Positions 1 through 9,612 of a stretch of 64,000 nucleotides of DNA are shown here, piece after piece. Within the stretch, counting starts at the first letter, position 1. Every line of letters begins with the position of its first letter. The DNA comes from Kitasatospora herbaricolor (GTDB lineage: Bacteria; Actinomycetota; Actinomycetes; Streptomycetales; Streptomycetaceae): contig NZ_JAUSVA010000003.1 of the NCBI RefSeq assembly GCF_030813695.1, positions 124,001-188,000 of the forward strand, given 5' to 3'. Made by a program: the position numbers and the translations under genes. The notes below the pieces were generated by a model. The model did not search any database. It was not told the origin of the DNA and saw only the letters and a list, made by a program, of their open reading frames with translations.

Positions 1-2042
1 TGGGCATCGGTGACGGACTTCGTGAAGTTGCCGATCGCGGGGTTGAAACCGCGCGCGTCGCCGTTCTGCGAGAGCGAGGAGGTGAGGACGGGCTGCGGCA
101 CCTGGACGCTCAGCGAGGACCACGGGGCCGGCGGGGAGTACTGGGTGCCGTTGTGGGCCTGCACCGTCCAGTAGTAGGTCTGCCCCCACTTGAGTTTGCC
201 CGCCGGCACGCTCCAGCTGCCGCCGGTGACCAGGCCGGAGTCGACGACCTGGGTGTTGGTGGTGTCGTAGACCTGGAACTCGTACTTCAGTGAGCTGCTG
301 GACACCTGCGCGTCGTCGGCGAACGCCTGCAGCTCCGGGGTGAGGGTGCTGGCGACTCCGCCGTTGGCCGGGAAGGTCGCCTCCACCTGCGGGGGGACGT
401 TCCCGCTGTAGTCGTAGACGACGTAGGGCTCGGCACCCGGGTCGGCCATCGAGCCGAACTGCTTCCAGTGCGAGCTGTCGTTGGTCGGGGCGTAGATGGC
501 CAGGCCGTAGTCCGGCGTCGTGCCGTTGGCCCAGTTCTGCACGGCGTTGTTGTCGAGCGAGACGACCACCCAGTCGCCGCCGGTGGAGCTGCCCGAGGTG
601 TTCGCGCAGGCATGGGGGACGTTCGGGGTGAGGGTGCCGATCTGCGCGCCGTGCGACGGCCCGGGGTAGGTGGTGACGCTGCTGGGCGCCCACGGCTCGG
701 TGACCTGGGCGACGGAGAACGACTGCGGGGTGCAGGTGGAGGCCCAGATGTCGTACAGCCACAGGTGCGCGGAGACCAGGCCTACGCCCGAGCCGTCGAA
801 GGTGTGGTACCAGTCCTGCGCGAAGGAGTTCGCCGAGTGTGTGCCGGAGTCCCAGGAGCCGACCTTGATGGTCTGCTCCATCGAGTGGTCGACCTGCGGG
901 ATGTCGGCGCCGGTCTCCGCGTAGGTGGTGTTGACCCGGTCCCACATGGACGGGTCGACCGTCACCGGGAAGACGCGGGCGCTGTCGTGCAGCCAGCCGG
1001 CGTCCAGCGTCATCTTCAGCGCCGGCTTCCCGGCGTCGGTGACCAGCTCGTACGTCACCGCGTGGGTGGTGCCCCGCTCCCCCGAGACCGGTGCGATCTT
1101 CGAGTCGAACGCGTAGGCCGCCGGTATCTCCTCCAGCGTCTTGCCCGTCGCGTCCTGCAGGTCCACCCCGCCCGCGGCGTTGAGCTTGGGGGTCAGGCCG
1201 GTGAGATCGAGGGGGAACACCCAGGAGTTCGCGGCCTGGGCCGAGTGCAGGACGACGGACTCCTTCACCCCCGAGGTGATCGGGGCCACCGTCAGGTCCG
1301 TGTCGGGCAGGATCGAGCTGTAGGTCACCGTCGAGCCCGCCGCGGTGCCCTGAACCGGTGCCGCGCCCTTGAGGGTGTAGGCGAGCTTGTGGGCGGGGTC
1401 GACGCCGAACGAGGCCAGGGCGGCGTCCGCGGCCTGGGGGGCGAAGTCGACGGTGAGGCTGTTGGCGCTCTCGTGCCAGCGCCCGTCACCACCCTTGCCG
1501 ACCTTCGTGTCGACCTTCTGCCAGGTCCCCGCGGCGTCCTGGAAGTTGATCTTCCCTTGGGCGACCTTGCGGCTGAACGAGCCGTCGGCGTTGTCGAAGT
1601 AGTCGGTGGTCGCGTTCGACTTGGCGGCGTTGCGCTTGCTGGTCGCCGGGTCGAAGCCCTTGGTGGTGCGGCTCACCCCCGGCTTGACGGTACGGGCGAA
1701 GGGCTTGGCCTCGTCAAGCTCGCCCTTGCCCTTGCCCGCCTTGCCGCCCGCTCCCCCGCCCGCCCTGGTGCGGTCCGCCGACACGGCGTGCCCACGGCCG
1801 GCCGCCGAACCCGACGACTGCTGGGGAACCTCGCCCCAGGACGGGGTGTCGTCTCCGAACCAGGTCAGGAGGTCGTGGAAGGAACCGAGTGAGAAGGCGG
1901 GCAGCGTGGAACCGTCCGCCATCGCCTCACTCGTCGTCAGGACCAGCCCCATCGTCGTGACGGTGAGCAGTGCGAGCGCTCGCAGCACACGACGGCGCAG
2001 GGCGCGCCGACGGCGGGGTGAGCGGGCAGGACGCGCAGGCAT
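1..2042 (-). CDS. Secreted DNRLRE/RHS-type wall-associated protein, N-terminal part (runs off left edge)
   Basis: The minus-strand frame stays open from an ATG at 2042 to the window edge, about 680 codons, so the C-terminus is missing. The start is Arg-rich with a hydrophobic stretch and an AMA cleavage-like site near residue 42, a typical export signal. The body has features of large Streptomyces DNRLRE-domain or RHS-repeat secreted proteins: 'VTVDPSMWDRV' followed by a region ending in 'YVVYDYSG', then a fibronectin-like segment with 'WGQTYYWTVQAHNGT'. In that family a C-terminal RHS or toxin domain often follows, which would lie left of this window. No good ribosome-binding site precedes the ATG. 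The family assignment is fairly secure; the toxin end is inference. Confidence 0.8.
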   Translation of the reverse strand, partial: MPARPARSPRRRRALRRRVLRALALLTVTTMGLVLTTSEAMADGSTLPAFSLGSFHDLLTWFGDDTPSWGEVPQQSSGSAAGRGHAVSADRTRAGGGAGGKAGKGKGELDEAKPFARTVKPGVSRTTKGFDPATSKRNAAKSNATTDYFDNADGSFSRKVAQGKINFQDAAGTWQKVDTKVGKGGDGRWHESANSLTVDFAPQAADAALASFGVDPAHKLAYTLKGAAPVQGTAAGSTVTYSSILPDTDLTVAPITSGVKESVVLHSAQAANSWVFPLDLTGLTPKLNAAGGVDLQDATGKTLEEIPAAYAFDSKIAPVSGERGTTHAVTYELVTDAGKPALKMTLDAGWLHDSARVFPVTVDPSMWDRVNTTYAETGADIPQVDHSMEQTIKVGSWDSGTHSANSFAQDWYHTFDGSGVGLVSAHLWLYDIWASTCTPQSFSVAQVTEPWAPSSVTTYPGPSHGAQIGTLTPNVPHACANTSGSSTGGDWVVVSLDNNAVQNWANGTTPDYGLAIYAPTNDSSHWKQFGSMADPGAEPYVVYDYSGNVPPQVEATFPANGGVASTLTPELQAFADDAQVSSSSLKYEFQVYDTTNTQVVDSGLVTGGSWSVPAGKLKWGQTYYWTVQAHNGTQYSPPAPWSSLSVQVPQPVLTSSLSQNGDARGFNPAIGNFTKSVTDA

Positions 2043-2209
2043 GGGGGACCCCAGTCAAGATCAGCAAGTGCAACTCGCGAATCACACCGGGTTACCGAAG
2101 AGTCACCTAGAGCCCGGGGGAAGTCTTTGCCTAAAATGATCAAAAGTTTGCTGAAATGGCCGTGACCTGCACGGATAAGGTGCACCTAAATGCGACTTGC
2201 CCTGCTTGG
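2043..2209 (-). promoter_or_regulatory. AT-richer intergenic region upstream of the RHS-type gene
   Basis: This gap between the stop at 2210 and the ATG at 2042 is noticeably richer in A/T than its surroundings. It holds a perfect palindrome AGGTGCACCT at 2178-2187, a plausible regulator site. No -35/-10 pair is clear enough to call. Confidence 0.3.
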
Positions 2210-2710
2210 CTAGGCCTTGCCCTCATCCAGCACGATCTTCGCCACAGAACCCCGCACGTCCGCCGACGGCGCGACTGCTGTCACGTTGGACGCCGACGCC
2301 CCCTCGCCGACGACGACGAACCGCACCTTCGGGTTGGCTTCCGCGATCGCCCGCAAGGCCTGCCCCGGCAGGTCACCGGCCGCCAGCACCATGGAGCACT
2401 TGCGCTGCACCAACGTGTTCGCGTAGGACTGCGCGTTGGCCACCGTGCCCGGCCCCATCACCGGCAGGAACGACACCTGGGCCCTCGTCGCGGCCGATGC
2501 GTCCTGCATCCCGCCCCACACCCTGGCCGCCTGAGCGCCGGCCACGCCCTGCTCGTCCGTCAACAGACACACCCGCACGTCGGTGTACTCCCGCGCCCGC
2601 ACCGGCAACCGCTCCGGCTCGCGCCCAGGCACCAACACCGCCAGCACCACCGCCACGGCCAGCAAGCCCACACCCGTACCGGCCACCCACCACACCCGAC
2701 GACGATCCAT
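2210..2710 (-). CDS. BMP-like (basic membrane protein/periplasmic binding fold) membrane-anchored protein
   Basis: 166 aa. The N-terminus (MDRRRVWWVAGTG) is followed by one membrane segment at about residues 10-28, so the protein is probably anchored and faces outside. The rest resembles the first lobe of BMP-family solute-binding proteins: 'VRVCLLTDEQGV', 'WGGMQDASAAT', then 'KCSMVLAAGDLPGQALRAIA' and 'KVRFVVVGEGASASNVTAV'. At 166 aa it is only about half a usual binding protein, so it may sense rather than deliver a ligand. It lies just upstream of, and in the same direction as, the RHS-type gene and may be co-transcribed. No lipobox Cys is visible. Function is inferred only from the fold-like pattern. 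Confidence 0.7.
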   Translation of the reverse strand: MDRRRVWWVAGTGVGLLAVAVVLAVLVPGREPERLPVRAREYTDVRVCLLTDEQGVAGAQAARVWGGMQDASAATRAQVSFLPVMGPGTVANAQSYANTLVQRKCSMVLAAGDLPGQALRAIAEANPKVRFVVVGEGASASNVTAVAPSADVRGSVAKIVLDEGKA

Positions 2711-3120
2711 GCCCGCTCCTCACGATCGGACCGACGCGCGCCGGCCCTCTGAAGCCGCGAGCATAAGCGTCAGCCACGACGCTCCTCCGCAACGGGGGGA
2801 CGGTCCCGCAGCCGCCACAGGCCCACCGGATGCCGCGCCTGCGACCGCACGCTCCGCCGCGGACCCTCGTCGCCCGTCACGGTGAAGGCGTCCAGCGCCT
2901 TGCTCCGGTCATGGTGATTCCGGTACAGGCCGACCCTCCCGCCACGTCATCGATGCCCACCGTCGGCGGGCTGCCAGGCCTCCCGTCAGCAGACCGGGAC
3001 ACGGCGCAGCTTGCGCCGGATGTCAGACTTCGGCAGCGGTACCTTGACGCCCCCGGCAGCGGGCGCACCGGGCCGCCGGCTCGCTCTGCCCGCGCCTGCG
3101 CGGACGGGGCCGGGGCCCGG
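2711..3120. other. No convincing gene
   Basis: About 400 bases. Both strands have long open frames, as expected at this GC content, but none shows a recognisable domain, a ribosome-binding site and consistent codon bias together. Confidence 0.5.
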
Positions 3121-4093
3121 TCACACCTGCTGCAGGTAGGCCTTCATGACGGTGTGGGCGGCCTGTTCGGGGGTGTCGTGCAGGATCGGCTCGTGGGTGG
3201 CGGGGTCGCCGAGGAAGTAGCCCTCGTACACCGCCACCCACAGGGCGGAACCGACGACGCCGCGCTCGACCCAGCCCACCGTGTGGCCTTCCGCCGTCAC
3301 CAGCCACACAGCGGGCTGCACGGTCCAGCCGAGCGGTTGCCAGTAGTCGCCGAAGATGGCCGGGTCGAGCGGGCGGTGGGCGTCGTTGTCGAGCATGCCG
3401 CGCAGGATCGGGTCGCGGGGGACCGTCACCAGGCCGGGCTCGGTCGCGCGTGGGCCGATCCAGCCGGAGGTCCGCGGCGCCGAGCGCGCGGCATCGGGCG
3501 TTCGCGCGGCGGTGGCCGGCGGCACGGCGCGAGCGATCCGAAGGGCGTCCAGGGCTTCGCTGCGGTCGCGGTGGATGCGGGGCCGATCGAGGCCTGCGAG
3601 CAGCGGCTCGGCCCGGCCGTCGGCCAGGTGCAACACCGCGATCCAGCCGCCCCGGCCCCACGGCCCGTCACCGAGCGGCGCGGCCCAGCCGACCCGCACG
3701 CCGCGGTGGTGCAGTTGGTGGACGCCGGCGGCCTGCGGCGTGGACCACGAGGATGTCGTCCAGCTGGGCCGAAGGTGAGCGCGAGGTCGTCGGTGCGGTC
3801 CGGAGCGCCGAAAACGGCGCACCGGGTCGGAGGTGGCGCGCAGCACCGCGTCGGGCTGGGTCGTGAACAGGCGGCTGCCGACGGTGCTGCCACCCGATGC
3901 CTCGATCCGGTGCAACAGCTGCGCGCAGGAGATCCCTGCCGTCGGCAGGACGATCGCGGCCAGCCAACCGATCGGGCCAGGCTGTGCCGATCCCGGTCAG
4001 GCCGGCCGCCGCGTACGGCACGTTGACGACCCACCAGATCACCGCGACGACCGCCAGCACCGCCCTGCCGCCGGTGAAGCGGCGGGCGTTCAC
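3121..4093 (-). pseudogene. Frameshifted membrane-protein gene
   Basis: A coherent protein can be read only by switching frames. From a GTG at 4093 it starts MNARRFTGGRAVLAVVAVIW with a membrane segment (residues 9-35). The frame changes near 3975 ('GISCAQ...HRIEASGGSTVGS'), changes again near 3806 to 'LRTAPTTSRSPSAQLDDILV', and returns near 3735 to 'GVHQLHHRGVRVGWAAPLG', ending in 'HTVMKAYLQQV'. The C-terminal 200 residues include 'GYFLGDPATHEPILHDTPEQ'. The family is not recognised. Three shifts in under 1 kb, with typical high third-position GC in each segment, mean a once-normal gene. Pseudogene decay and sequencing indels both fit. Confidence 0.65.
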
Positions 4094-4427
4094 CGGCGGG
4101 CGTCCTGGAGCTGGGGCCGAGGGCGGCTGCGGCCAAGGCCTGGACGGCCGGCGCCCAGCGGGCGATCAGGTCCATCACGTCGGGGAGCTCAGCGGCGTAA
4201 GCGGCGAGGGTGGTGCCGTCTTGGTTGCCATACAGGTCGATCGCGAAGCGGGGTACCGTCACATTGCGGTGATACACCGTCATCTCGAGAGGAAGCTCGG
4301 CTCCGGTCCACCGTCCGCCCACCTGCGTACGCGAGCTGGTCCACGGATCGAACCCGGCCTTCTTCAACATGGCGACCCAGTCGCCGCTGCCGTCGTCCGG
4401 GACGGGGTCCTTGGCGAGGGCCATCAA
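4094..4427 (-). pseudogene. Short hypothetical gene, reading frame lost near its end
   Basis: From an ATG at 4427 the first ~105 residues look real (MMALAKDPVPDDGSGDWV, 'RFAIDLYGNQDGTTLAAYAAEL', 'LIARWAPAVQALAAAALG'), with Trp and acidic residues spread as in a soluble protein. No stop follows in frame; a TGA that would overlap the GTG start of the next gene at 4093 lies in another frame. A one-base shift near 4110 would restore a GTGA overlap, implying an ancestral two-gene operon with the membrane-protein gene. The protein family is not recognised. Confidence 0.5.
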
Positions 4428-4910
4428 CCTTTGAAGACGTGCTCTAGTTGAAGGCCGTCGGGCTGCATCGGCTGGATTGGAGGACGGCCCTGGGCGATTC
4501 GGTCGCGGGCTCGCCGGCTACGGTGCTGGCCCGGTGTGTTGTCACCGGTGCCGATCCGCACACGTGCCTGTCCAACCTCGCGCAGGCTCGGCTCGTCAGG
4601 CCGTGCAGGCCACCGTGGAGCGGGAGCACTCGTAGGCCTGACCCGGGCGCAGCAGCTCAACCTGCCGGTCGGCTTCCCTCACCGGGCCCACAGGGAAGTC
4701 GTCCGCTGGCCGGTCCGCGACCTCGACGTAGATGTTCCCGGCAGCCGCTCGAGCGGCCGCTCGACATCAGGAGGGTGCCGGCTCGCGCCGGCCAGGGCAC
4801 TGCGGTCGCCACCGACGTCTCTGACGTCCCCGTCGTCCAAGGACCTCAGCGTCATCGGCTCGCCGGTCCGGCGGGTCCGCTGGGCCGTCCGTGCGGGCGG
4901 CCCGTCCGGG
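4428..4910. other. No convincing gene
   Basis: Nearly 500 bases between the decayed operon and the metalloprotease gene. Short open frames exist on both strands but none has a recognisable domain or ribosome-binding site. Nothing structural stands out. Confidence 0.45.
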
Positions 4911-7900
4911 TCACCCGTGGGCCGCCCTCGGTTCGCTGTCGGAGGGCGCTGCGCCGAAGGCGCCGAGGAAGTGGGCCTGCAGCACGCCGTACTCGGACTG
5001 CAGGGGACGCGGGAACTCCACCGTGAACCGTCCGCCCTGCACGGTCCCCTGGGCCGTCACCCGGTCTCCGATCGGATCGACGGCGCCGTCGGGGTCGGAC
5101 TCCTGGGCGACCACGACGATCGCGCCGTCCTGGGCGCCGCTGCCGTCGTCGAGGTGCTCGACCGTCCCGGCGGCCCAGCTCAGGCCCGCCTCGGTGAGGC
5201 GGGTGAGCGTTGCCCGGCCCGCGCCGACGCTCACGGCGGCGCCGCCGGTGAGGGTGCGGGAGCCGCAGTCGGTGGGGAAGGGCCGCGCGGCCCAGCCCTC
5301 GACGCTGACCTGGTTGTCCCGTGCCCACAGGGATTCGAGCTCCTGGTCGCTCTGCCCCGGGAAGCCGGCCAGTGCCTCGTCGAGGATCCGGACCGGTAGG
5401 CTGCTGCCGCCGGGGACGCGCAGCCACCGGTGGTCGAGGTAGACCCGGTGGAGGCGGTGAGTCTGGTGCACGGCCGCCTGGACGAGGGTGGACGCCTCGT
5501 AGGGGTTGGCGAGTCGGACCTCGGCGGCCACCCGGGTGGACGGCGAGGCGGTGGCGGAGACGAAGCGGGTGTAGTTGGACCGCGCCTCGTTGTTGTAGAT
5601 GTTGGTCTCGACGACGCCGGCGACGGTCGGGTCCTGGTAGAGCCGGATGCGCACGACGATGCAGTAGTGGCCTCCGGTGTCGGTCGGGGTCCATCCGGCG
5701 GTGAATTCCCGCACCTCGCCGGGCTTGATGTCGTGGGTGTCGCTGCCGAGCGGCACCATGGGCCCGTCGCCGGTGGTGAACTCGACGGCGAAGAAGTCGA
5801 CGACGACGCCCTTGCAGAGCAGGTCGCCGCCGTTGCGGATCTTCGCCACGACGGTGTTCGGGTTGCCGATCCACGGCACGTTGAACCACCGTGCGGGGTC
5901 GGCCTTGGACCTGGCGTTGCGTACCTCGATGTCGGGGCTCTGCCAGGCCGGGCCGCCGGTCCACGGCCGGATGCCCGGGTCGGGCCGGCCGTCGGAGCCG
6001 TACTCGACGGTGACGACCGCGTTGTCGGCCGCCGTCGAGGCGACCTTGACGCGCAGGGACTTCTGCGTCGCCGGGTCCTTGTCCTCGTAGTCGGCGGGGG
6101 TGTCGAGGATCGGGCCGTCGCCGTCGTCGTCGTTGTGGACGAACATCACCGGCGGGCGCGCGTTCGGGGTGACGAAGGCGTCCGAGGTGACGTCGGTGAT
6201 GACCACCCTGCGGTCGGTCGGCAGGGTGTCGCCGATCTGGGTGCCCTGGCGGGCGCGGTACTCGACGTAGGTGTTCCAGCCGTCGGCGAGGCGGATCTCG
6301 ATGCCGCGCTTGCGGCCCGGCGGCGGGCTGCCCAGCTCGGCGGCGTGCAGGGTGACGGACTCGTTGACGCTGCCCGTCCCGCTGAAGTTGTAGAGCTTGA
6401 GGTCGGCCGCCCCGACCCAGCCCTGCCGCATCCGGTTGGAGAGCGAGTAGTGCGGCAGCGTGTCCCGGCTGCCGGCCATCATGTCCCAGCCCATGGTGAG
6501 CCGGCCGGTGACGTCCGGGGTGTAGGACGGGAAGTTGTACAGGTCGGGCAGGCCGAGGGTGTGCCCGATCTCGTGGGAGAGCGTGGTGTGCAGTTGGCGG
6601 CCGTCCTGGGTGGCGAAGTCGGGCGGGGCGAAGACGAAGCCGAACTGCGCCTGGTCGGTGGCCGCGTTGGTGCCGGCCAGGTAGGGCAGTGCCGACTGGG
6701 CGTGCGGCCAGACGAAGCGCCTGTCGCCGACGCCGGGCGCGTCGGGGGAGAACGGCACCATCAGCAGCACGTCGATGTTCCGGTAGTCGGCGGTGGTGAG
6801 CAGCCCGTCGGTGATGGTGCGGGTGACGATCGTCTGCACGGTCGCACCGAGCGAGGACCAGCGGGTGTCGACCACCGTGCCGGCCGCGTCCTTCCCCTGC
6901 CCGAAGTACGTCGTCCAGCCGTTGGGCAGCCGCACCGGGCCGTAGACCCGGTTGTTGTACACCTGGAGGGTGAGACCCTGGCCGGTGGCCGCGTTCCAGC
7001 CGGACAGCTCCTCGTAGTAGAGGCGGGCCGAACGGGTGCTTCCGTTGAACGGGACCCCGTCCTGGACCTCGTCGAGGACGGCCTTCCGTGCTGCGGCGAG
7101 GTCGGCGGCGGGGGTCGGATACGCTCCGTCGGCCGTGTCCACGAGCAGGACGAGCGTGCGCCACCGCCCGTTGTGCGCCTGGGTGCCCAGGTTCTGCGGT
7201 GCGCTGGGGCCGCCGCCCCAGTCCCCGGCAGGTGCCGGGCTGCTGTCGCCCTGCAGCATCTGCGACGGTCCGTGATCGGGGTCGTGCCAGTGGTCCGTGA
7301 CCTCGAAGCGGGCCCGGTCGAGCTCCTGGCCGGTGGCGGCCTCGGTCATCGCGACCTCGAAGCTGCCGAGCAGTCCGCCCGCGACCAGCAGCGCGACCCG
7401 GTGGCCGCCCGGACCGGGGACGGCGGAGGTGTGCGAGACCAGGGCGGCGTCCGGGTCGCCGATCACGGTGAAGGACACGTCGTCGTCGGTGAGTGCCGTG
7501 CCCGTCAGGTCGTACTGCAGCGGCACCCAGGAGCCGACGAAGAGCGGTTCGGCGGGCGGCACCAGCCGGGGGCGCATTGGCAGGTCGTCGAGGTCGTCGG
7601 TGAGGGCGAGCCCGCGGGTGGTGAGGATGAGGAAGGTGCCGTCGTCGAGGGCGTGCGCCTCCACGATGGGGCCGTCGAGTTCGGCGAGGTCGGTGGCGCG
7701 GGTGGTCAGGCTGCCGTCGGCGAAGCGGAGGACGGACAGCCGGTCGGCGGACGGATGCGCCGTCAGCAGCAGCTCGCGGTCCTGGCTGACCGTCAGGTGT
7801 CCGGTGGGGAGCAGGCCAGCGGCCACGCCCTGGGTGCTGCCGGTGGTCACCTTGAGCAGGCGCCCCTCGCCCGCCGTCGTCGCCGCCACCCAGACGTCCT

Positions 7901-8345
7901 GGGCGCGGGCGGTGACGCCGGTCAGGCCGGTCAGCGTGACCAGGTCGCGAACCTGGCCGTCGGCGAGGCGCACGGCGACGACCTGGGACGGCGCGTCGTC
8001 GACCACGAGCGCGTGGCCGCGGCCGGTCGTCGGTCGGGAGGCGGCCAGCTGGCCGAGCGGGTGGCCGGGGAGCCCGACAGTGTGCGGGCCCGCGCCGGGG
8101 TCGGCGGCGGCGACGGCGAGGACGGGCCCGTCGCGGAGCGCGACCAGGACCTCGGTGCGGTCGCCGCTCAGCGCCACGCCGCCGGGCGGTCCGGCGAGGT
8201 CGAGGTGTCGGGTGAGCCGGCCCGAGGGCCGGTCCCAGGACGAGAGGCCGGGGTGCTGTCCGGCCTCCACGATCCAGACCAGGCCACGGTCGACGTCCTC
8301 CGCCGCCGCGACCGCCTCGTCCAGCGAGGCACCGTGCGTGATCAT
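4911..8345 (-). CDS. Large beta-propeller/metzincin-type metallopeptidase (M6-like)
   Basis: 1144 aa. The ATG at 8345 is chosen because GGAGGAG lies five bases upstream; in-frame starts up to 8489 lack this. Residues ~20-330 contain repeated 'DRPSGRLTRHLDLAG', 'DGQVRDLVTLTGLTGV' and 'GSLTTRATDLAELDG' units, as in a WD/YncE-like beta-propeller. The catalytic motif HEIGHTLGLPDLY begins near residue 591 and fits HExxHxxGxxD of metzincins, closest in look to M6 (immune inhibitor A-like) peptidases. Downstream are CARDB-like beta segments ('VAKIRNGGDLLCKGVVVDFF'). M6 enzymes are normally exported, but no signal peptide is visible from this start. The single-gene unit is flanked by decayed genes. 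Confidence 0.8.
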   Translation of the reverse strand: MITHGASLDEAVAAAEDVDRGLVWIVEAGQHPGLSSWDRPSGRLTRHLDLAGPPGGVALSGDRTEVLVALRDGPVLAVAAADPGAGPHTVGLPGHPLGQLAASRPTTGRGHALVVDDAPSQVVAVRLADGQVRDLVTLTGLTGVTARAQDVWVAATTAGEGRLLKVTTGSTQGVAAGLLPTGHLTVSQDRELLLTAHPSADRLSVLRFADGSLTTRATDLAELDGPIVEAHALDDGTFLILTTRGLALTDDLDDLPMRPRLVPPAEPLFVGSWVPLQYDLTGTALTDDDVSFTVIGDPDAALVSHTSAVPGPGGHRVALLVAGGLLGSFEVAMTEAATGQELDRARFEVTDHWHDPDHGPSQMLQGDSSPAPAGDWGGGPSAPQNLGTQAHNGRWRTLVLLVDTADGAYPTPAADLAAARKAVLDEVQDGVPFNGSTRSARLYYEELSGWNAATGQGLTLQVYNNRVYGPVRLPNGWTTYFGQGKDAAGTVVDTRWSSLGATVQTIVTRTITDGLLTTADYRNIDVLLMVPFSPDAPGVGDRRFVWPHAQSALPYLAGTNAATDQAQFGFVFAPPDFATQDGRQLHTTLSHEIGHTLGLPDLYNFPSYTPDVTGRLTMGWDMMAGSRDTLPHYSLSNRMRQGWVGAADLKLYNFSGTGSVNESVTLHAAELGSPPPGRKRGIEIRLADGWNTYVEYRARQGTQIGDTLPTDRRVVITDVTSDAFVTPNARPPVMFVHNDDDGDGPILDTPADYEDKDPATQKSLRVKVASTAADNAVVTVEYGSDGRPDPGIRPWTGGPAWQSPDIEVRNARSKADPARWFNVPWIGNPNTVVAKIRNGGDLLCKGVVVDFFAVEFTTGDGPMVPLGSDTHDIKPGEVREFTAGWTPTDTGGHYCIVVRIRLYQDPTVAGVVETNIYNNEARSNYTRFVSATASPSTRVAAEVRLANPYEASTLVQAAVHQTHRLHRVYLDHRWLRVPGGSSLPVRILDEALAGFPGQSDQELESLWARDNQVSVEGWAARPFPTDCGSRTLTGGAAVSVGAGRATLTRLTEAGLSWAAGTVEHLDDGSGAQDGAIVVVAQESDPDGAVDPIGDRVTAQGTVQGGRFTVEFPRPLQSEYGVLQAHFLGAFGAAPSDSEPRAAHG

Positions 8346-8654
8346 TGCCGCTCCTCCGGGTCGTACTGCCACTGGGCGGGCCACGACGGGCCGGTAGCGC
8401 ATGAGGAGGACAGCCGGAGCACACGACGCGGTGTCATCGGGCGCCGTCCCCGTGGCACTCAAGCCCTGTTTCCAGCACAGCACATTCACCCGGACGGCGC
8501 ATCCGGCCGCCTGGGCCTTCGGCCGCCGGGTTCCTGACGGACCGCCAGTCGACGACCGGCGTCGGTGACGCTGTGTTCATCCGGCCGGTGGCGGCGGGGT
8601 GCCCGGGTCGTGACCGTCGGTATGCAGGGGCCGGCCCGGTCACCGACCGGCGGG

Positions 8655-9330
8655 AGGCCTGCCCGCAGTCGGTCGCGGCGCCGGGTGAGCGAGGCGGTCT
8701 CGGCGGTGTTGCCGGCCAGCTCGATGGCCCTGTTGTAGGCCTCGCGCGACTGCTGACCGCGGCCCAGTCGGCGCAGCAGGTCGGCGCGGGTCGCGTGGCA
8801 GGCGTGGCAGGCGTGGTAGTCGGCCGGCGTGGTGCCGAGGCGGTCGACGGCTGTCAGGGCCACCTCGGGGCCGTCGAGTTCTGCGATCGCGACGGCCCAG
8901 TTGAGGGCGACGACCGGCGAGGGGTCGAGGCGGACGAGCTGGTCGTAGAGCGACGACCTGGGACCAGTGGGTGTCGTCCGCGTGGCGGGCGGAGGTGTGC
9001 ACGGCGTTGACCGCCGCGAGGATCCGGTAGCGGCCGGGAGGCGCGCCGGTGGCCAGTCGCTCGCGGACCAGCCGGTGACCCTCGGCGATCATCGCCGTGT
9101 CCCAGGCCCCGCGGTCCTGTTCACCGAGGGCGACCAGTTCGCCGTTCGGTGAGCGCCGGGCGGTGCGGCGGGCCTCGGTGAGGAGCATCGAGGCCCGCCG
9201 CCCGGTCGCCTCGCCGTCCTGCGGCACGAGGGCGCGAACCAGGCGGGTGAGCCGGATCGCCTCGGGTGAGGCAGTGCCGTACGGGGTCGGCGTCGGGGCC
9301 GGTCGCCAGGTAGCCCTCGTTGAGACGCTG
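8655..9330 (-). pseudogene. ECF sigma factor (DUF6596 type) remnant
   Basis: Pieces in three frames give the C-terminal half of a DUF6596-type ECF sigma factor. 'NEGYLATGPDADPVR' (near 9290-9328) leads to 'EAIRLTRLVRALVPQDGEATG', 'LVALGEQDRGAWDTAMIAEG', 'GPPGRYRILAAVNAVHTSAR' and 'WSQVVAL'; after a one-base loss near 8954 it continues 'LTAVDRLG', 'RADLLRRLGRGQQSREAYNR', 'AIELAGNTAE'. The sigma2/sigma4 half is absent, so the gene is 5'-truncated and has two frameshifts. An intact member of the same family lies at 47173-48504, useful as a template for aligning this wreck. Confidence 0.8.
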
Positions 9331-9575
9331 TGTTCAAACCGTTCCCGCAGGTCAGCGCCCTGCGGGCCGGACAGGACTGGAGTGGCGTTCGGCCGAGCGT
9401 CACCGTGACGCCAAAGCGAACGGGTGGCGCGTGTCAGCATGCCACCCGTAGATCGTGACCCTGTTGGTTGTGTGGGTAGTGCTCGTGAGATCAGGGTTCC
9501 CGTCGTCTGAGGGCTCTCCTCCTACCTCCCCTGCTCCCCCCGCCCGGGCCCCTACCGCCGCGACCGGACAGGCCG

Positions 9576-9603
9576 GTACACCGTTGGTACACCAGCGGTG
9601 TAC
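9576..9603 (+). promoter_or_regulatory. Operator/promoter of the VapBC-like operon
   Basis: Three copies of one half-site: GTACACC at 9576-9582 and 9587-9593 in direct orientation, and GGTGTAC at 9597-9603 inverted. The last two form a perfect inverted repeat, GTACACCAGCGGTGTAC. This is the expected layout for autorepression by an antitoxin-toxin complex. TACGAT at 9601-9606 is a good -10 and would place transcription at or next to the ATG at 9613, implying a leaderless message. No strong -35 is seen. Confidence 0.7.
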
Positions 9604-9612
9604 GATCGTGGT

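Noticed and set aside
4852..8537. Three other very long open frames (about 1000-1190 codons) over the metallopeptidase gene
   Set aside because: They are shadow frames dominated by Arg, Pro, Gly and Ala; only the 4911-8345 frame has domains, the catalytic motif and a ribosome-binding site.
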